DNA of 64,000 nt from Actinomycetota bacterium. GTDB taxonomy: Bacteria > Actinomycetota > Actinomycetes > S36-B12 > CAIYMF01. Shown here piece after piece: positions 1 to 8,115 of this stretch; position 1 is the stretch's first letter; each line of letters begins with the position of its first letter. The notes under the pieces are model-generated. The model was not told where the DNA came from, made no database searches, and was given only the letters and a program-made list of their open reading frames with translations. The position numbers and the translations under genes were made by a program. The stretch is taken from the NCBI GenBank assembly GCA_026393115.1, contig JAPLAU010000026.1:91921-155920 (forward strand). Reading direction: 5' to 3'.

Positions 1-1
1 C

Positions 2-1276
2 ATGCTTGAGGCAGCAGTCTCGTTGGCGAAGTCGATTGGGTATGTCGGCGCTGGCACGGTCGAGTTCGTGGTGATTGGCGAGGGTGGAAGCCAGGACTTC
101 TACTTCCTTGAAATGAACACGCGACTTCAGGTCGAGCACCCCGTTACTGAACTCACCTATGACGTGCCGTTGATTGAGTGGCAGTTGCGAGTAGCGGCGG
201 GCGAAGCGTTGCTGGTTGAGCAGGCCGAACTGCAGCCCGACGGGTATTCGCTCGAAGCGCGGCTCTATGCCGAAGACCCGTCACAGGGGCACGCACCAGG
301 GTCAGGTCGCGTCACGCGCATGGAGATTCCGGAAGTACGCGTCGACGCGGGTGTTGAGTCGGGCAGTGAGATCAGTACCTACTACGACCCGATGATTGCG
401 AAGGTCATTTGGTCGGCACCCACGCGCGATGCGGCGGCGTTGGGGTTGGCGCGCGCATTGCGGGCGGCGGTGCTGCACGGTCCGGTGACCAACCGCGACA
501 TGGTGGTGGCAGTGCTCGAAAGCGACGACTTCCTCGCCGGTCACACGACGACCGCGTTCCTTGACGAACACCCCGAGTTGCTCGATCCGCAGGTTCCTGC
601 AGCGCGTCGTGCATTGCACCTCTGCGCAGTAGTGATTGCCGCTGCGCACGAAGCACGTGAGTTAGTGGCTGACGAACCCGCTGCATCGACAGCGTTTGCG
701 CCGTCGGGGTGGCGCAACGTGCGCGCAGTACCGGAGGCGCGAACCTTCGCAGGGGGCGACGAGCAGGTGACCGTGGCCTACGAGCGCCTGCGCGATGGGG
801 TTTGGCGCGTGGGGACGACGTCGTCACCAGTGGAGTTGATTGGTGCGGCCGAGATCGAGTGGCTCGAGGTTCCGGTACGCGCGTCAGCCGCGCGTGATGC
901 TCAAGGTGATGTGGTGGTTGATCTCGAATCGGGTGAGCGCATCTTCGCTCGCGTCATCCGTTCTGATGACGGTCTGATCACCGTGCACGACGGGTTATGG
1001 AATAGCCGCTTGCATGATGTGTCGCGCTTTGCAGGCGAGGCGGCTGATGACGTCGCTGATGGGTCGGCGACTCCGGTGCCCGGCACGATCACCGTGGTGG
1101 CCGTGGCCGTGGGCGATCACGTGACTGCAGGGCAGACGCTCGTCGTGCTTGAGGCGATGAAGATGGAGCACCGCATTGTCGCGGCCATCGACGGTGTCGT
1201 CACGGCAGTGCGAGTCGAGGTCGGCCAGGCCGTTGATGCGCATGAAGTCGTCGTGACGGTTGAGGGGGAGACATGA
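2..1276 (+). CDS. Acyl-CoA carboxylase biotin carboxylase/carrier subunit, 5'-truncated by the window
   Basis: This is the C-terminal 424 residues of the alpha subunit of an acetyl-, propionyl-, methylcrotonyl- or geranyl-CoA carboxylase. The protein carries out ATP-dependent carboxylation of biotin and holds the biotin on its own carrier domain. The motif FLEMNTRLQVEHPVTE marks the end of the ATP-grasp biotin carboxylase core. The biotinylation motif EAMKMEH lies near the end, with the acceptor lysine at residue 387 of the visible part. A full subunit is about 650 residues, so roughly 230 residues and the true start lie to the left of the window. The stop overlaps the next start by 4 bases (ATGA). 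The AtuA neighbour makes an AtuF-like geranyl-CoA or LiuD-like methylcrotonyl-CoA role attractive, but the substrate cannot be read from this fragment. The carboxyltransferase subunit is not in the window. Confidence 0.93.
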   Translation: MLEAAVSLAKSIGYVGAGTVEFVVIGEGGSQDFYFLEMNTRLQVEHPVTELTYDVPLIEWQLRVAAGEALLVEQAELQPDGYSLEARLYAEDPSQGHAPGSGRVTRMEIPEVRVDAGVESGSEISTYYDPMIAKVIWSAPTRDAAALGLARALRAAVLHGPVTNRDMVVAVLESDDFLAGHTTTAFLDEHPELLDPQVPAARRALHLCAVVIAAAHEARELVADEPAASTAFAPSGWRNVRAVPEARTFAGGDEQVTVAYERLRDGVWRVGTTSSPVELIGAAEIEWLEVPVRASAARDAQGDVVVDLESGERIFARVIRSDDGLITVHDGLWNSRLHDVSRFAGEAADDVADGSATPVPGTITVVAVAVGDHVTAGQTLVVLEAMKMEHRIVAAIDGVVTAVRVEVGQAVDAHEVVVTVEGET

Positions 1277-3174
1277 CCGAAGGTGTGCGCGTTCAGCGTG
1301 CCGTGCGCATTGCCAACTGCTCGGGATTCTTTGGCGATCGCCTTGCTGCGGCACGCGAGATGATCGATGGCGGACCGATCGATGTACTCACTGGCGACTG
1401 GCTCGCTGAACTGACCATGCTCATTCTTGCGCGTCAACGTATGAAGCACGGCGAAGGTTCGGGCTACGCGCGCACCTTCCTGACCCAGATGGCCGACGTG
1501 CTTGGCGATTGCCTCGAACGCGGAATTCGCGTGGTGTCGAACGCGGGCGGGCTTGATCCGGCGGGGTGTGCGGCGGCGCTGCGCGTGCAGGCCGATGAGG
1601 CGGGATTCGGTCACGTGCGCATCGCGTACGTCGACGGCGATGACCTGATGCCGCGCATGGCGGAGCTCAGCGATGCGGGCGAAACGTGGGTCAACCTTGA
1701 CACTGGAGTCGCGCTGGCCGACGCTGGTATTCATCCGCTCACCGCGAATGCGTACATCGGTGGACGCGCTATTGCTCTGGCACTCGCCGAGGGTGCAGAT
1801 GTCGTGATCACCGGACGCTGCACTGATGCCGCGCTCGTTGTCGGGCCGGCGGCCTGGTGGCATGGCTGGTCGTTCGATTGCGACGACCAGGCCGATCTCG
1901 ATCGACTCGCAGGTGCCGTGGTGGCGGGGCACATCATCGAATGTGGTGCTCAGGCCACCGGTGGCAACTACTCGTTCTTCTCCGAGGTTCCGGGCATTGA
2001 GCACGTGGGCTTTCCCATTGCCGAGGTGGAGGCCGACGGTTCCAGTGTGATCACCAAGCACGACGGCACGGGCGGCCTGGTGTCGGTCGGAACGGTGACT
2101 GCGCAGTTGTTGTACGAGATCGGTGGACCGCAGTACGCGAACCCCGATGTCGTTGCCAGGTTCGACTCGATCGCATTGGAAGAGGTCGGCCCCGATCGCG
2201 TGCGAGTGAGTGGGGTTGTGGGTGAGCCGGCGCCAACGCGACTCAAGGTGGCACTCAACTACCTCGGTGGTTTCCGCAATTCCATGACGCTTGTGCTCAC
2301 CGGTCTCGACGTCGACGCCAAGGCCGATGTGGCGTTGCGTCAGGTGACGGGGCTCGGACTAGAGCAGTGCCTCGCGGCAACGTCGCCGCGTGAGTTGGCC
2401 GCGCAGAGTTCACTCGGTGTGCAAGAACTGCTGGTGCGCTTCAACAAAGTGGGGTCACCCGATCCGACCTCGGTGCGCGACGCGCAGTCGCTGCTGCAGA
2501 TATCGGTCAAGGACCTCGACCCCACGCGCGCAGGCCGGGTGTTCACCAGCGGGGTGGTTGAGGCGGCACTGGGGTCGTACCCCGGTATGTTCCCGACGAC
2601 ACCGCCGGGGCAGGCCACGCCGTTCGGAATCTATTGGCCCACCACCGTCGATGCTGCGGCCGTCACTCCGCGCATCACCCACGACCCCGTCCCCACCCCC
2701 ACCGCCACCCCCACCCCCACCCCCTCTCCCCATCGGGGGCACCCAAGCGCGCACCTAGCGCGCTCAGACGCCCCAACGTCGACCGGAAATCGGACGCCTG
2801 CCACCGCGCCCGCGACCTCACCCACGGTTGATGTTGCACTCGGTGCGCTCGTCGGTGCTCGCTCGGGTGACAAGGGCGGCAATGCCAACATCGGAGTGTG
2901 GGTTCCGCTGAACCGCCCCAATGACGCCGTCGACTGGCTCGCGTCATGGCTCACACCCGACCGTGTTCGTGAACTGCTACCCGAGACGGCTGAGTGTGAG
3001 ATCGAATGCCACCCACTTGCGAATCTGCGCGCAGTCAACGTCGTCATTCACGCAATTCTCGGCCGAGGGGTTGCCGATTCCGATTCACTCGATCCGCAAG
3101 CCAAAGGGCTCGGTGAGCAGTTGCGTGCGCGCATCGTTTCGATACCGAGTGCACTGCTCGTGACGCCTTCATGA
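1273..3174 (+). CDS. atuA: Acyclic terpene utilisation protein AtuA family (DUF1446) with AtuA C-terminal domain
   Basis: The 633-residue protein has the AtuA/DUF1446 domain over roughly residues 10-455 and a small ferredoxin-like AtuA C-terminal domain over about residues 520-620 (it opens with ALVGARSGDKGGNANIGVW). In Pseudomonas, AtuA is required for citronellol/geraniol catabolism, but its reaction is unknown. The start ATG overlaps the upstream carboxylase stop. The linker between the domains (about residues 472-515) is unusual: it is a Pro/Thr-rich run followed by PHRGHPSAHLARSDAPTST. That stretch is the translation of a palindromic repeat which occurs three more times near 18.0-18.3 kb. 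The insertion keeps the frame and lies between domains, so the protein is probably still functional. The stop overlaps the TetR start by 4 bases. Confidence 0.88.
   Translation: MTEGVRVQRAVRIANCSGFFGDRLAAAREMIDGGPIDVLTGDWLAELTMLILARQRMKHGEGSGYARTFLTQMADVLGDCLERGIRVVSNAGGLDPAGCAAALRVQADEAGFGHVRIAYVDGDDLMPRMAELSDAGETWVNLDTGVALADAGIHPLTANAYIGGRAIALALAEGADVVITGRCTDAALVVGPAAWWHGWSFDCDDQADLDRLAGAVVAGHIIECGAQATGGNYSFFSEVPGIEHVGFPIAEVEADGSSVITKHDGTGGLVSVGTVTAQLLYEIGGPQYANPDVVARFDSIALEEVGPDRVRVSGVVGEPAPTRLKVALNYLGGFRNSMTLVLTGLDVDAKADVALRQVTGLGLEQCLAATSPRELAAQSSLGVQELLVRFNKVGSPDPTSVRDAQSLLQISVKDLDPTRAGRVFTSGVVEAALGSYPGMFPTTPPGQATPFGIYWPTTVDAAAVTPRITHDPVPTPTATPTPTPSPHRGHPSAHLARSDAPTSTGNRTPATAPATSPTVDVALGALVGARSGDKGGNANIGVWVPLNRPNDAVDWLASWLTPDRVRELLPETAECEIECHPLANLRAVNVVIHAILGRGVADSDSLDPQAKGLGEQLRARIVSIPSALLVTPS
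2731..2777 (+). repeat. Palindromic interspersed repeat, copy 1, inside atuA
   Basis: This 47-base GC-rich element runs from CATCGGGGGCACCC to GCCCCAAC. It can fold into a hairpin with an inner stem AGCGCG/CGCGCT around the loop CACCTAG and an outer stem GGGGC/GCCCC. The inner loop half and stem are identical in the copies at 18026, 18081 and 18251. Here it is translated in frame as the interdomain linker of AtuA and is preceded by a C-rich tract of CCCCCA-like units. Confidence 0.85.
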
Positions 3175-3800
3175 CGGCCGAGCCGCTCACTGACCGAGGT
3201 CGCCGAACACGCGACACCTTGCTCGTCGCTGCGCGCAGCACCTTCGAGGAACGCGGCTTCACCGGTACTCGCATGGGAGACGTCGCGGCTGCCGCGGGTG
3301 TCAGCCATGGAACGGTCTACACCTGGTTCGATTCCAAGGAAGCGATGCTGCGCGCCCTCGTCGACGACCTGGTCGACGAACTGCGGCACCTGCTGCGTTC
3401 CAACCACGACTCGCCAACTGTCTCGCGCATCGAAATCGCGAACCGCGCGTACGTTGAGGCGTACCAGGCAAACGCGCGCCTGCTCGAAGTCGCTGAAGAA
3501 GTCGCAACCACCGACCCCCACTTCCGCGAACAGCTTGCGGAGATTAGAACCTTTCACGTCGAACGCGTTGCGCGCGACATTGCGCGACTTCAGGCCGAAG
3601 GACGAGCGAACACCGATCTCGACCCGCACGCTGCAGCGGCGGCGCTGTGCGGAATGGTGGAATCGTTCGCCCGTCAATGGTTCGGCCGCGACGATGCATT
3701 CAACGCTGACGCTGCTGTCACCACTCTCACCATCCTCTGGACTCGATCATTGGGACTGACCGACAACACCGCACGCGATTCAAAGGAGTTAACGCCATGA
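3171..3800 (+). CDS. TetR family transcriptional regulator
   Basis: The 209-residue protein has an N-terminal TetR helix-turn-helix over about residues 10-56 (AAAAGVSHGTVYTWFDSKEA) and an all-helical ligand domain. It lies inside the acyl-CoA catabolic operon, overlapping atuA upstream and the dehydrogenase downstream by 4 bases each. It therefore probably acts as a local repressor responding to an acyl-CoA or terpenoid intermediate, like AtuR of the Pseudomonas atu cluster. The ligand and operator are unknown; no operator is visible because the operon promoter is outside the window. Confidence 0.9.
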   Translation: MTAEPLTDRGRRTRDTLLVAARSTFEERGFTGTRMGDVAAAAGVSHGTVYTWFDSKEAMLRALVDDLVDELRHLLRSNHDSPTVSRIEIANRAYVEAYQANARLLEVAEEVATTDPHFREQLAEIRTFHVERVARDIARLQAEGRANTDLDPHAAAAALCGMVESFARQWFGRDDAFNADAAVTTLTILWTRSLGLTDNTARDSKELTP

Positions 3801-4960
3801 AGTTCACCGCCGAACACGATCAATTCCGCAGAGTCGTGCGCGACGTCGTCGAGAACGAGATCAATCCCTACGTCGATGAATGGGAAGACGCGGGCATCTT
3901 CCCAGCTCACGAACTCTTCCCGAAGTTGGCGGCCGTGGGCGCACTTGGCCTTGAGTACTCCGAGGAAATGGGTGGTCAGGGTGCTGATCACTCCTTCACT
4001 GTCGTACTCGGTGAGGAACTCGGCCGGGCCGACTGTGCCGGTATTCCGATGGCAATCGCCGTGCAGACCTCGATGGCGACCCCCGCAATCGCGGAGTTTG
4101 GCAGCACCGACCTTCAGCAGCGTTACCTCGCCCCTGCGCTACGTGGCGAGATGGTCTCGGCGATTGCGGTGAGCGAGCCCGATGCCGGTAGCGACGTTGC
4201 GGGTATTCGCACCAAGGCTGTTCGCGACGGTGACTCGTGGGTCATCACCGGCCGAAAGATGTGGATTACCAACGGAACTCAGGCTGATTGGCTGTGCCTG
4301 CTGGCCCGCACCGTGGAGCCAGGGCAAGAGCCCGAGGGCGGCTACGCAGGTATGTCGCTCATCGTCGTTCCCACGAACACGCCCGGATTCAGTGTGGGGC
4401 GCAAGATCGAGAAAATGGGAAATCGCTCGAGCGATACCGCTGAGCTCGTATTTGACGAAGTGCGAGTTCCGGTGGGAAATGTCATCGGCGAAGCAGGTCG
4501 TGGTTTCCAACAGCAGATGGCGCAATTCCAAATCGAACGCCTGATGGGCGCGTACATGGCGGTGTCGGGTGCCCGGCGCGCAATCGATCGCACCATCGAC
4601 TACCTGCGGGTGCGCGAGGCTTTCGGTAAGCCGCTACTCGCAAACCAGGTGATTCAGTACCGACTCGCCGAACTCATCGCTGACGTCGACGTCGTGCGCG
4701 AGTTCTGCTACGCCGCGGCCGACAAGGTGGTAGCCGGAGAAGACGCCACTCGCATGGCAACCGTCGCGAAGTTAAAGGCTGGCCGTCTCGTACGCGAGGT
4801 CGCCGACGCTGCCGTTCAGTATCACGGCGGAATGGGCTATGCCGAGGACTTGTGGGTCGCGCGCTACTACCGTGACGCGCGTTTGGTGTCCGTGGGCGGC
4901 GGCGCCGATGAAGTGATGCTGCGCATCATCACCGTGATGGAAGGAATGGGGAAGCGATGA
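3797..4960 (+). CDS. Acyl-CoA dehydrogenase, AtuD/isovaleryl-CoA dehydrogenase-like
   Basis: This is a 387-residue flavoprotein that would introduce the alpha-beta double bond into an acyl-CoA and pass electrons to ETF. The N-terminal helical domain, the middle beta domain (AIAVSEPDAGSDVAGI; WITNGTQADW) and the C-terminal helical domain (YHGGMGYAEDLWVARYYRDAR) are complete. Where medium-chain enzymes carry the catalytic Glu in YEGTS, this protein reads VGGGADEV, with Gly. That is the arrangement of family members whose base sits elsewhere, as in isovaleryl-CoA dehydrogenase, and it fits a branched substrate such as citronellyl-CoA. A strong ribosome site (AAAGGAG) precedes the ATG, which overlaps the tetR stop. 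The downstream gene is coupled by ATGA. Confidence 0.92.
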   Translation: MKFTAEHDQFRRVVRDVVENEINPYVDEWEDAGIFPAHELFPKLAAVGALGLEYSEEMGGQGADHSFTVVLGEELGRADCAGIPMAIAVQTSMATPAIAEFGSTDLQQRYLAPALRGEMVSAIAVSEPDAGSDVAGIRTKAVRDGDSWVITGRKMWITNGTQADWLCLLARTVEPGQEPEGGYAGMSLIVVPTNTPGFSVGRKIEKMGNRSSDTAELVFDEVRVPVGNVIGEAGRGFQQQMAQFQIERLMGAYMAVSGARRAIDRTIDYLRVREAFGKPLLANQVIQYRLAELIADVDVVREFCYAAADKVVAGEDATRMATVAKLKAGRLVREVADAAVQYHGGMGYAEDLWVARYYRDARLVSVGGGADEVMLRIITVMEGMGKR

Positions 4961-5745
4961 GTGACGAGACTGTTCTCTACGAGGTTTCCGATGGAGTGGC
5001 AACGCTCACTCTCAATCGCCCGGATGCGCGCAATGCACTTGACGTGCCCATGATGCAGCTAGCCACCGCGCTGGTCGAACAAGCGGGAGCCGACCCCGCC
5101 GTACGCGTCATCGTGCTGACAGGCGAGGGGACAGTCTTCTGTGCGGGCGCCGATCTACGCGGCGCAACTAGCGGCGGCGACACCACGTTCCAAGGAAATG
5201 CCACGGAAGTGTTGGCGCACCTGCTCACTGCACTTCAAGACAGCCCCAAGCCGACCATCGCACGCGTTCAAGGCCACGTGGCAGGCGGCGGAAACGGACT
5301 CGTCGCCGCATGTGATCTTGCGGTCGCTGTCGACACCGCACGCTTCGCGTTCTCGGAAGTACGCGTCGGCGTTGCGCCTGCTGTGATTTCGGTGGTGTGT
5401 CTGCCTCGCATGCGTCCGCGCGATGCTGCTGAGTTGCTACTAACCGGTGAGCGTGTGAGCGCCGCGCGCGTGCGCGAAGCGGGACTCATCAACGCAGTCA
5501 TTCCTGCGGATGGCCTTGATGGCTACGTGCACGGCTGGGTTCAGCAGTTGACTGCTGGCGGCCCGAACGCTGTGGCGGCGACCAAGCGGCTGCTGCGCGA
5601 GGTGCCCACACAGACCCGCGACGATGCATTCGCCTCAACGGCAGTGTTGTCGGCAGCGCTCTTTGCCTCGGATGAGGCACGCGAAGGAATGACCGCCTTT
5701 CTCGAACGCCGACCTGCCGTATGGCCAGAGAGCACGACGTCATGA
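4957..5745 (+). CDS. Enoyl-CoA hydratase/isomerase family protein
   Basis: This 262-residue crotonase-fold protein would hydrate a 2-enoyl-CoA in the same pathway as the preceding dehydrogenase. The oxyanion-hole segments are visible as VFCAGADLRGA and VAGGGNGLVAACDLAVA, and a glutamate at the usual catalytic position lies in FSEVRVGVAPAVIS. The length is normal for the family. In an Atu-type pathway this position would be filled by the isohexenylglutaconyl-CoA hydratase AtuE; a leucine-pathway role is equally possible. It is coupled to both neighbours by 4-base overlaps. Confidence 0.9.
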   Translation: MSDETVLYEVSDGVATLTLNRPDARNALDVPMMQLATALVEQAGADPAVRVIVLTGEGTVFCAGADLRGATSGGDTTFQGNATEVLAHLLTALQDSPKPTIARVQGHVAGGGNGLVAACDLAVAVDTARFAFSEVRVGVAPAVISVVCLPRMRPRDAAELLLTGERVSAARVREAGLINAVIPADGLDGYVHGWVQQLTAGGPNAVAATKRLLREVPTQTRDDAFASTAVLSAALFASDEAREGMTAFLERRPAVWPESTTS

Positions 5746-7109
5746 CGCTCAACGAACAGAGCGCCACTGCGATCACCGCGGCGGTGACCGCTGACATGCC
5801 CACGGTGCTGCGCGAACTCGAGACTCTTGTACGCATTCCTGGTATCGCGTTTCCGGGATTCCCCGAAAATGACGTCGATCGCGCGCGGGAAGAGACTGTG
5901 CGCGTTTTGCGCGACGCGGGATTTCCGGAGGTACGGGTTCTTCCTATCGACGGCGGATCTGATGCGGTGCTTGCGGAGATCGCGGGTCCGGTCGGTTCAC
6001 CCACGGTGTTGCTCTACGCGCACTTCGACGTTCAACCCGCAGGTGATGAGCAGGCGTGGCAGTCGCCGCCGTTCGAGCCGACTGTGCGCAACGGACGCCT
6101 CTACGGTCGTGGTGCCGCTGACGACAAGAGCGGTGTGGTGATTCACGCAGGTGTGCTGCGCGCGCTGCTAACTGCGGGTGACGGCATACCACCGTGCACG
6201 ATCCGTGTCATCGTCGAAGGTGATGAGGAATCTGGTGGATCGCTGGAAACCATTGTGGCTGCGCATCGTGACGAACTCGCGGCCGATGCGATTGTTGTCG
6301 CCGATGTTGGCAACCTGCGCATCGGAGAGCCGACGTTCACGACGGCTCTCCGTGGGCTGGCAGAAGTATTCGTCGAGATACGCACGCTCGAGCAGCAAGT
6401 GCATTCCGGATTGTTCGGCGGACCTGCACCCGATGCATTGATGGCTCTCATCACGACGTTGGCATCACTGCGCGATGCGAACGGTGACACGGTCGTCGAC
6501 GGACTTTCCGGGTTTGATTGGGACGGCCCCGAGTACCCGGCAGATCTCTACCGCGACTTGGCGGGAGTCGTCGACGAGCAACCGCTCATCGGAACCGGCG
6601 CCGTGTCGAGTCGCCTGTTCTCGCGTCCCGTTGCGAATGTCATTGGAATCGATGCACCACGCGTTGAGGGCGCGATCAACGCCGTCATTCCGTTCGCGCG
6701 GGCGAAGGTGTCACTGCGCGTACCTCCGGGCGTTGACCCGACTCAGGCGCAGGTGGTGCTGATCGCGCACCTTGAGCGAGCGGTGCCGTGGGGTGTTCAC
6801 GCCGAGATCACGGGTGGTGCAGTCGGACGCGGTGTGCGTGTTTCCACCGACGGCCCTGCCTACGAGGCCGCGAGGCGCGCCATGAAGCGGGCCTACGAGC
6901 GCGATGCCCAGGAGATCGGCTCGGGCGGATCGATTCCACTCATCGATGAACTGCGCTCGCAACTTCCCGACGCCGAGATTCTGCTCTTCGGAGCCCAAGA
7001 TCCGGCGGCCCGTATTCACGCCCCCAACGAGTCGGTCGACCTCGCCGAACTCCAGCGCGCGGTGCTCGCCGAGGCGCTGTTCATTGCCGAGTTCGCCTCT
7101 GACAGCTAA
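5742..7109 (+). CDS. M20 family metallopeptidase/dipeptidase
   Basis: This is a zinc-dependent exopeptidase or deacylase of the ArgE/DapE/CPG2 type, 455 residues from the chosen start. Metal-binding motifs are present in order: AHFDVQPAG (His, Asp), YGRGAADDKSG, EGDEESGG and a C-terminal PNESVD segment replacing the usual His region. The dimerisation lid begins at HSGLFGG. The reading frame is open from an upstream ATG at 5721, but the ATG at 5742 overlaps the hydratase stop by exactly 4 bases, as every other junction in this operon does, so 5742 is preferred. Its substrate is unknown. Being last in an acyl-CoA operon, it may hydrolyse an N-acyl or amide compound. Confidence 0.88.
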   Translation: MTLNEQSATAITAAVTADMPTVLRELETLVRIPGIAFPGFPENDVDRAREETVRVLRDAGFPEVRVLPIDGGSDAVLAEIAGPVGSPTVLLYAHFDVQPAGDEQAWQSPPFEPTVRNGRLYGRGAADDKSGVVIHAGVLRALLTAGDGIPPCTIRVIVEGDEESGGSLETIVAAHRDELAADAIVVADVGNLRIGEPTFTTALRGLAEVFVEIRTLEQQVHSGLFGGPAPDALMALITTLASLRDANGDTVVDGLSGFDWDGPEYPADLYRDLAGVVDEQPLIGTGAVSSRLFSRPVANVIGIDAPRVEGAINAVIPFARAKVSLRVPPGVDPTQAQVVLIAHLERAVPWGVHAEITGGAVGRGVRVSTDGPAYEAARRAMKRAYERDAQEIGSGGSIPLIDELRSQLPDAEILLFGAQDPAARIHAPNESVDLAELQRAVLAEALFIAEFASDS

Positions 7110-7114
7110 TTCCG

Positions 7115-7167
7115 GGCATCTTTTGTCAGGAAGTGACCGTCCGGGTCTTCTCTGGTCAAGAGATGCC
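7115..7167 (+). repeat. Inverted repeat related to the sequences ahead of the transposase at the window's right end
   Basis: Arms GGCATCTTTTGTCAGGAAG (7115-7133) and CTTCTCTGGTCAAGAGATGCC (7147-7167, 21 bases with mismatches to the first arm) face each other across 13 bases, beginning 5 bases after the M20 stop codon. The right arm matches the direct repeats at 63786-63870 with one change. It could be a short non-autonomous element or a pair of IS ends, and as RNA it could act as a 3' stem-loop; there is no T tract. Confidence 0.6.
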
Positions 7168-7180
7168 TTGGTGCGGCTGG

Positions 7181-7209
7181 GCGAGAGCCGGACGCTAGCC
7201 GGGCTCGCG
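7181..7209 (+). terminator. GC-rich stem-loop between the M20 and DDAH genes
   Basis: GCGAGAGCCGG and CCGGGCTCGC pair almost perfectly around a 7-base loop. There is no U run, so it is a weak terminator or mRNA-end candidate only. The DDAH start with its GAGGAGG ribosome site follows 49 bases later. Confidence 0.35.
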
Positions 7210-7257
7210 CCTCGCTGAGTTCGGCCGATAGGTTCTGATCACCATCGAGGAGGACCC

Positions 7258-8112
7258 ATGAGCAGCACGGTCAGTGTGAGATCAGCAGTCGGACGGCTCG
7301 ATCGAGTAGCCGTGCGGCCGCCGAGCCAGGTGGGCGACTACGCGGGCGCCCACTGGATTGCCCCCGACCTCGACCTTGATCTGCTCGAAACCCAACACCG
7401 TGACTTCGTTGCGCTGCTGCGCTCACTCGGCGCCGGCGTTGAGGAACTCCCCGCTGTCGATGACATGCCCGATGGCATCTTCGTGTACGACCCCGTCTTT
7501 ATCGCGGGCGATGGCGCGATCGTGCTGCGCGGCGCGAAAGCCGCGCGCGTGTTGGAAAACGACCGTCTCGCTGCCGACCTCGAAGCGATCGGTGTTCCGA
7601 TCATCGGGCGGTTGACCGAGCCTGCTTACGCAGATGGCGGCGACATGCTCTTCCTCGACAGCGACACATTGGCGATCGGCTACACCTACCGCACCAACGA
7701 GGCCGCGGCCGAACAAATTCGTGCGATTGTCGAACCGCAAGGAATCAACGTCGTCACGTTCGACATGCCGCACGACCTCGGTCCCGAATACTGCCTGCAC
7801 CTGATGAGCGTCATCTCGCCGGTAAGCGAGAAGCTCGTCGTGCTGTACCCCAAACTCGCTCCCACGCGACTAGTGCAGGCGCTCGAATCACGTGGAATTG
7901 GCTGGGTTGAGGTTCCCGACGACGAATACCTCACCCTCGGGTGCAACGTGCTGGCCGTTGCTCCGGGAGTTGCTGTGCTACCCGCCGGCAATGTTGTGAC
8001 CGGTGCGCGACTTCGCAATGCCGGCGTCGACGTGCATTTCTACAACGCCAGTGAAACCAATAAGGGTGAGGGTGGCCCGACCTGCCTTACCCGGCCGATT
8101 CTTCGGGGGTAA
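7258..8112 (+). CDS. ddaH: Dimethylarginine dimethylaminohydrolase / arginine deiminase family protein
   Basis: This 284-residue guanidino-group-modifying enzyme has the pentein fold. It would hydrolyse N-omega-methylated arginines to citrulline and methylamines, or a related guanidine or amidine. The catalytic triad region is visible: His181 in EYCLHLMS, and the nucleophilic Cys276 in GGPTCLTRP close to the C-terminus, as in DDAH. The acidic substrate-binding segment FVYDPVFIAG is also present. The ATG has a strong Shine-Dalgarno GAGGAGG. The stop is 3 bases from the start of a 2-oxoglutarate oxygenase, so the two are almost certainly cotranscribed. Family assignment is strong; the natural substrate is not proven. 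Confidence 0.88.
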   Translation: MSSTVSVRSAVGRLDRVAVRPPSQVGDYAGAHWIAPDLDLDLLETQHRDFVALLRSLGAGVEELPAVDDMPDGIFVYDPVFIAGDGAIVLRGAKAARVLENDRLAADLEAIGVPIIGRLTEPAYADGGDMLFLDSDTLAIGYTYRTNEAAAEQIRAIVEPQGINVVTFDMPHDLGPEYCLHLMSVISPVSEKLVVLYPKLAPTRLVQALESRGIGWVEVPDDEYLTLGCNVLAVAPGVAVLPAGNVVTGARLRNAGVDVHFYNASETNKGEGGPTCLTRPILRG

Positions 8113-8115
8113 GCG

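Noticed and set aside
1117..2061. A 314-codon minus-strand frame
   Set aside because: It lies entirely antisense to the carboxylase and atuA genes and has no recognisable domains.
2690..2760. Frameshift or sequencing error in the Pro/Thr-rich linker of atuA
   Set aside because: The frame remains open through the repeat and re-enters a conserved AtuA C-terminal domain, so an insertion in frame explains it better.
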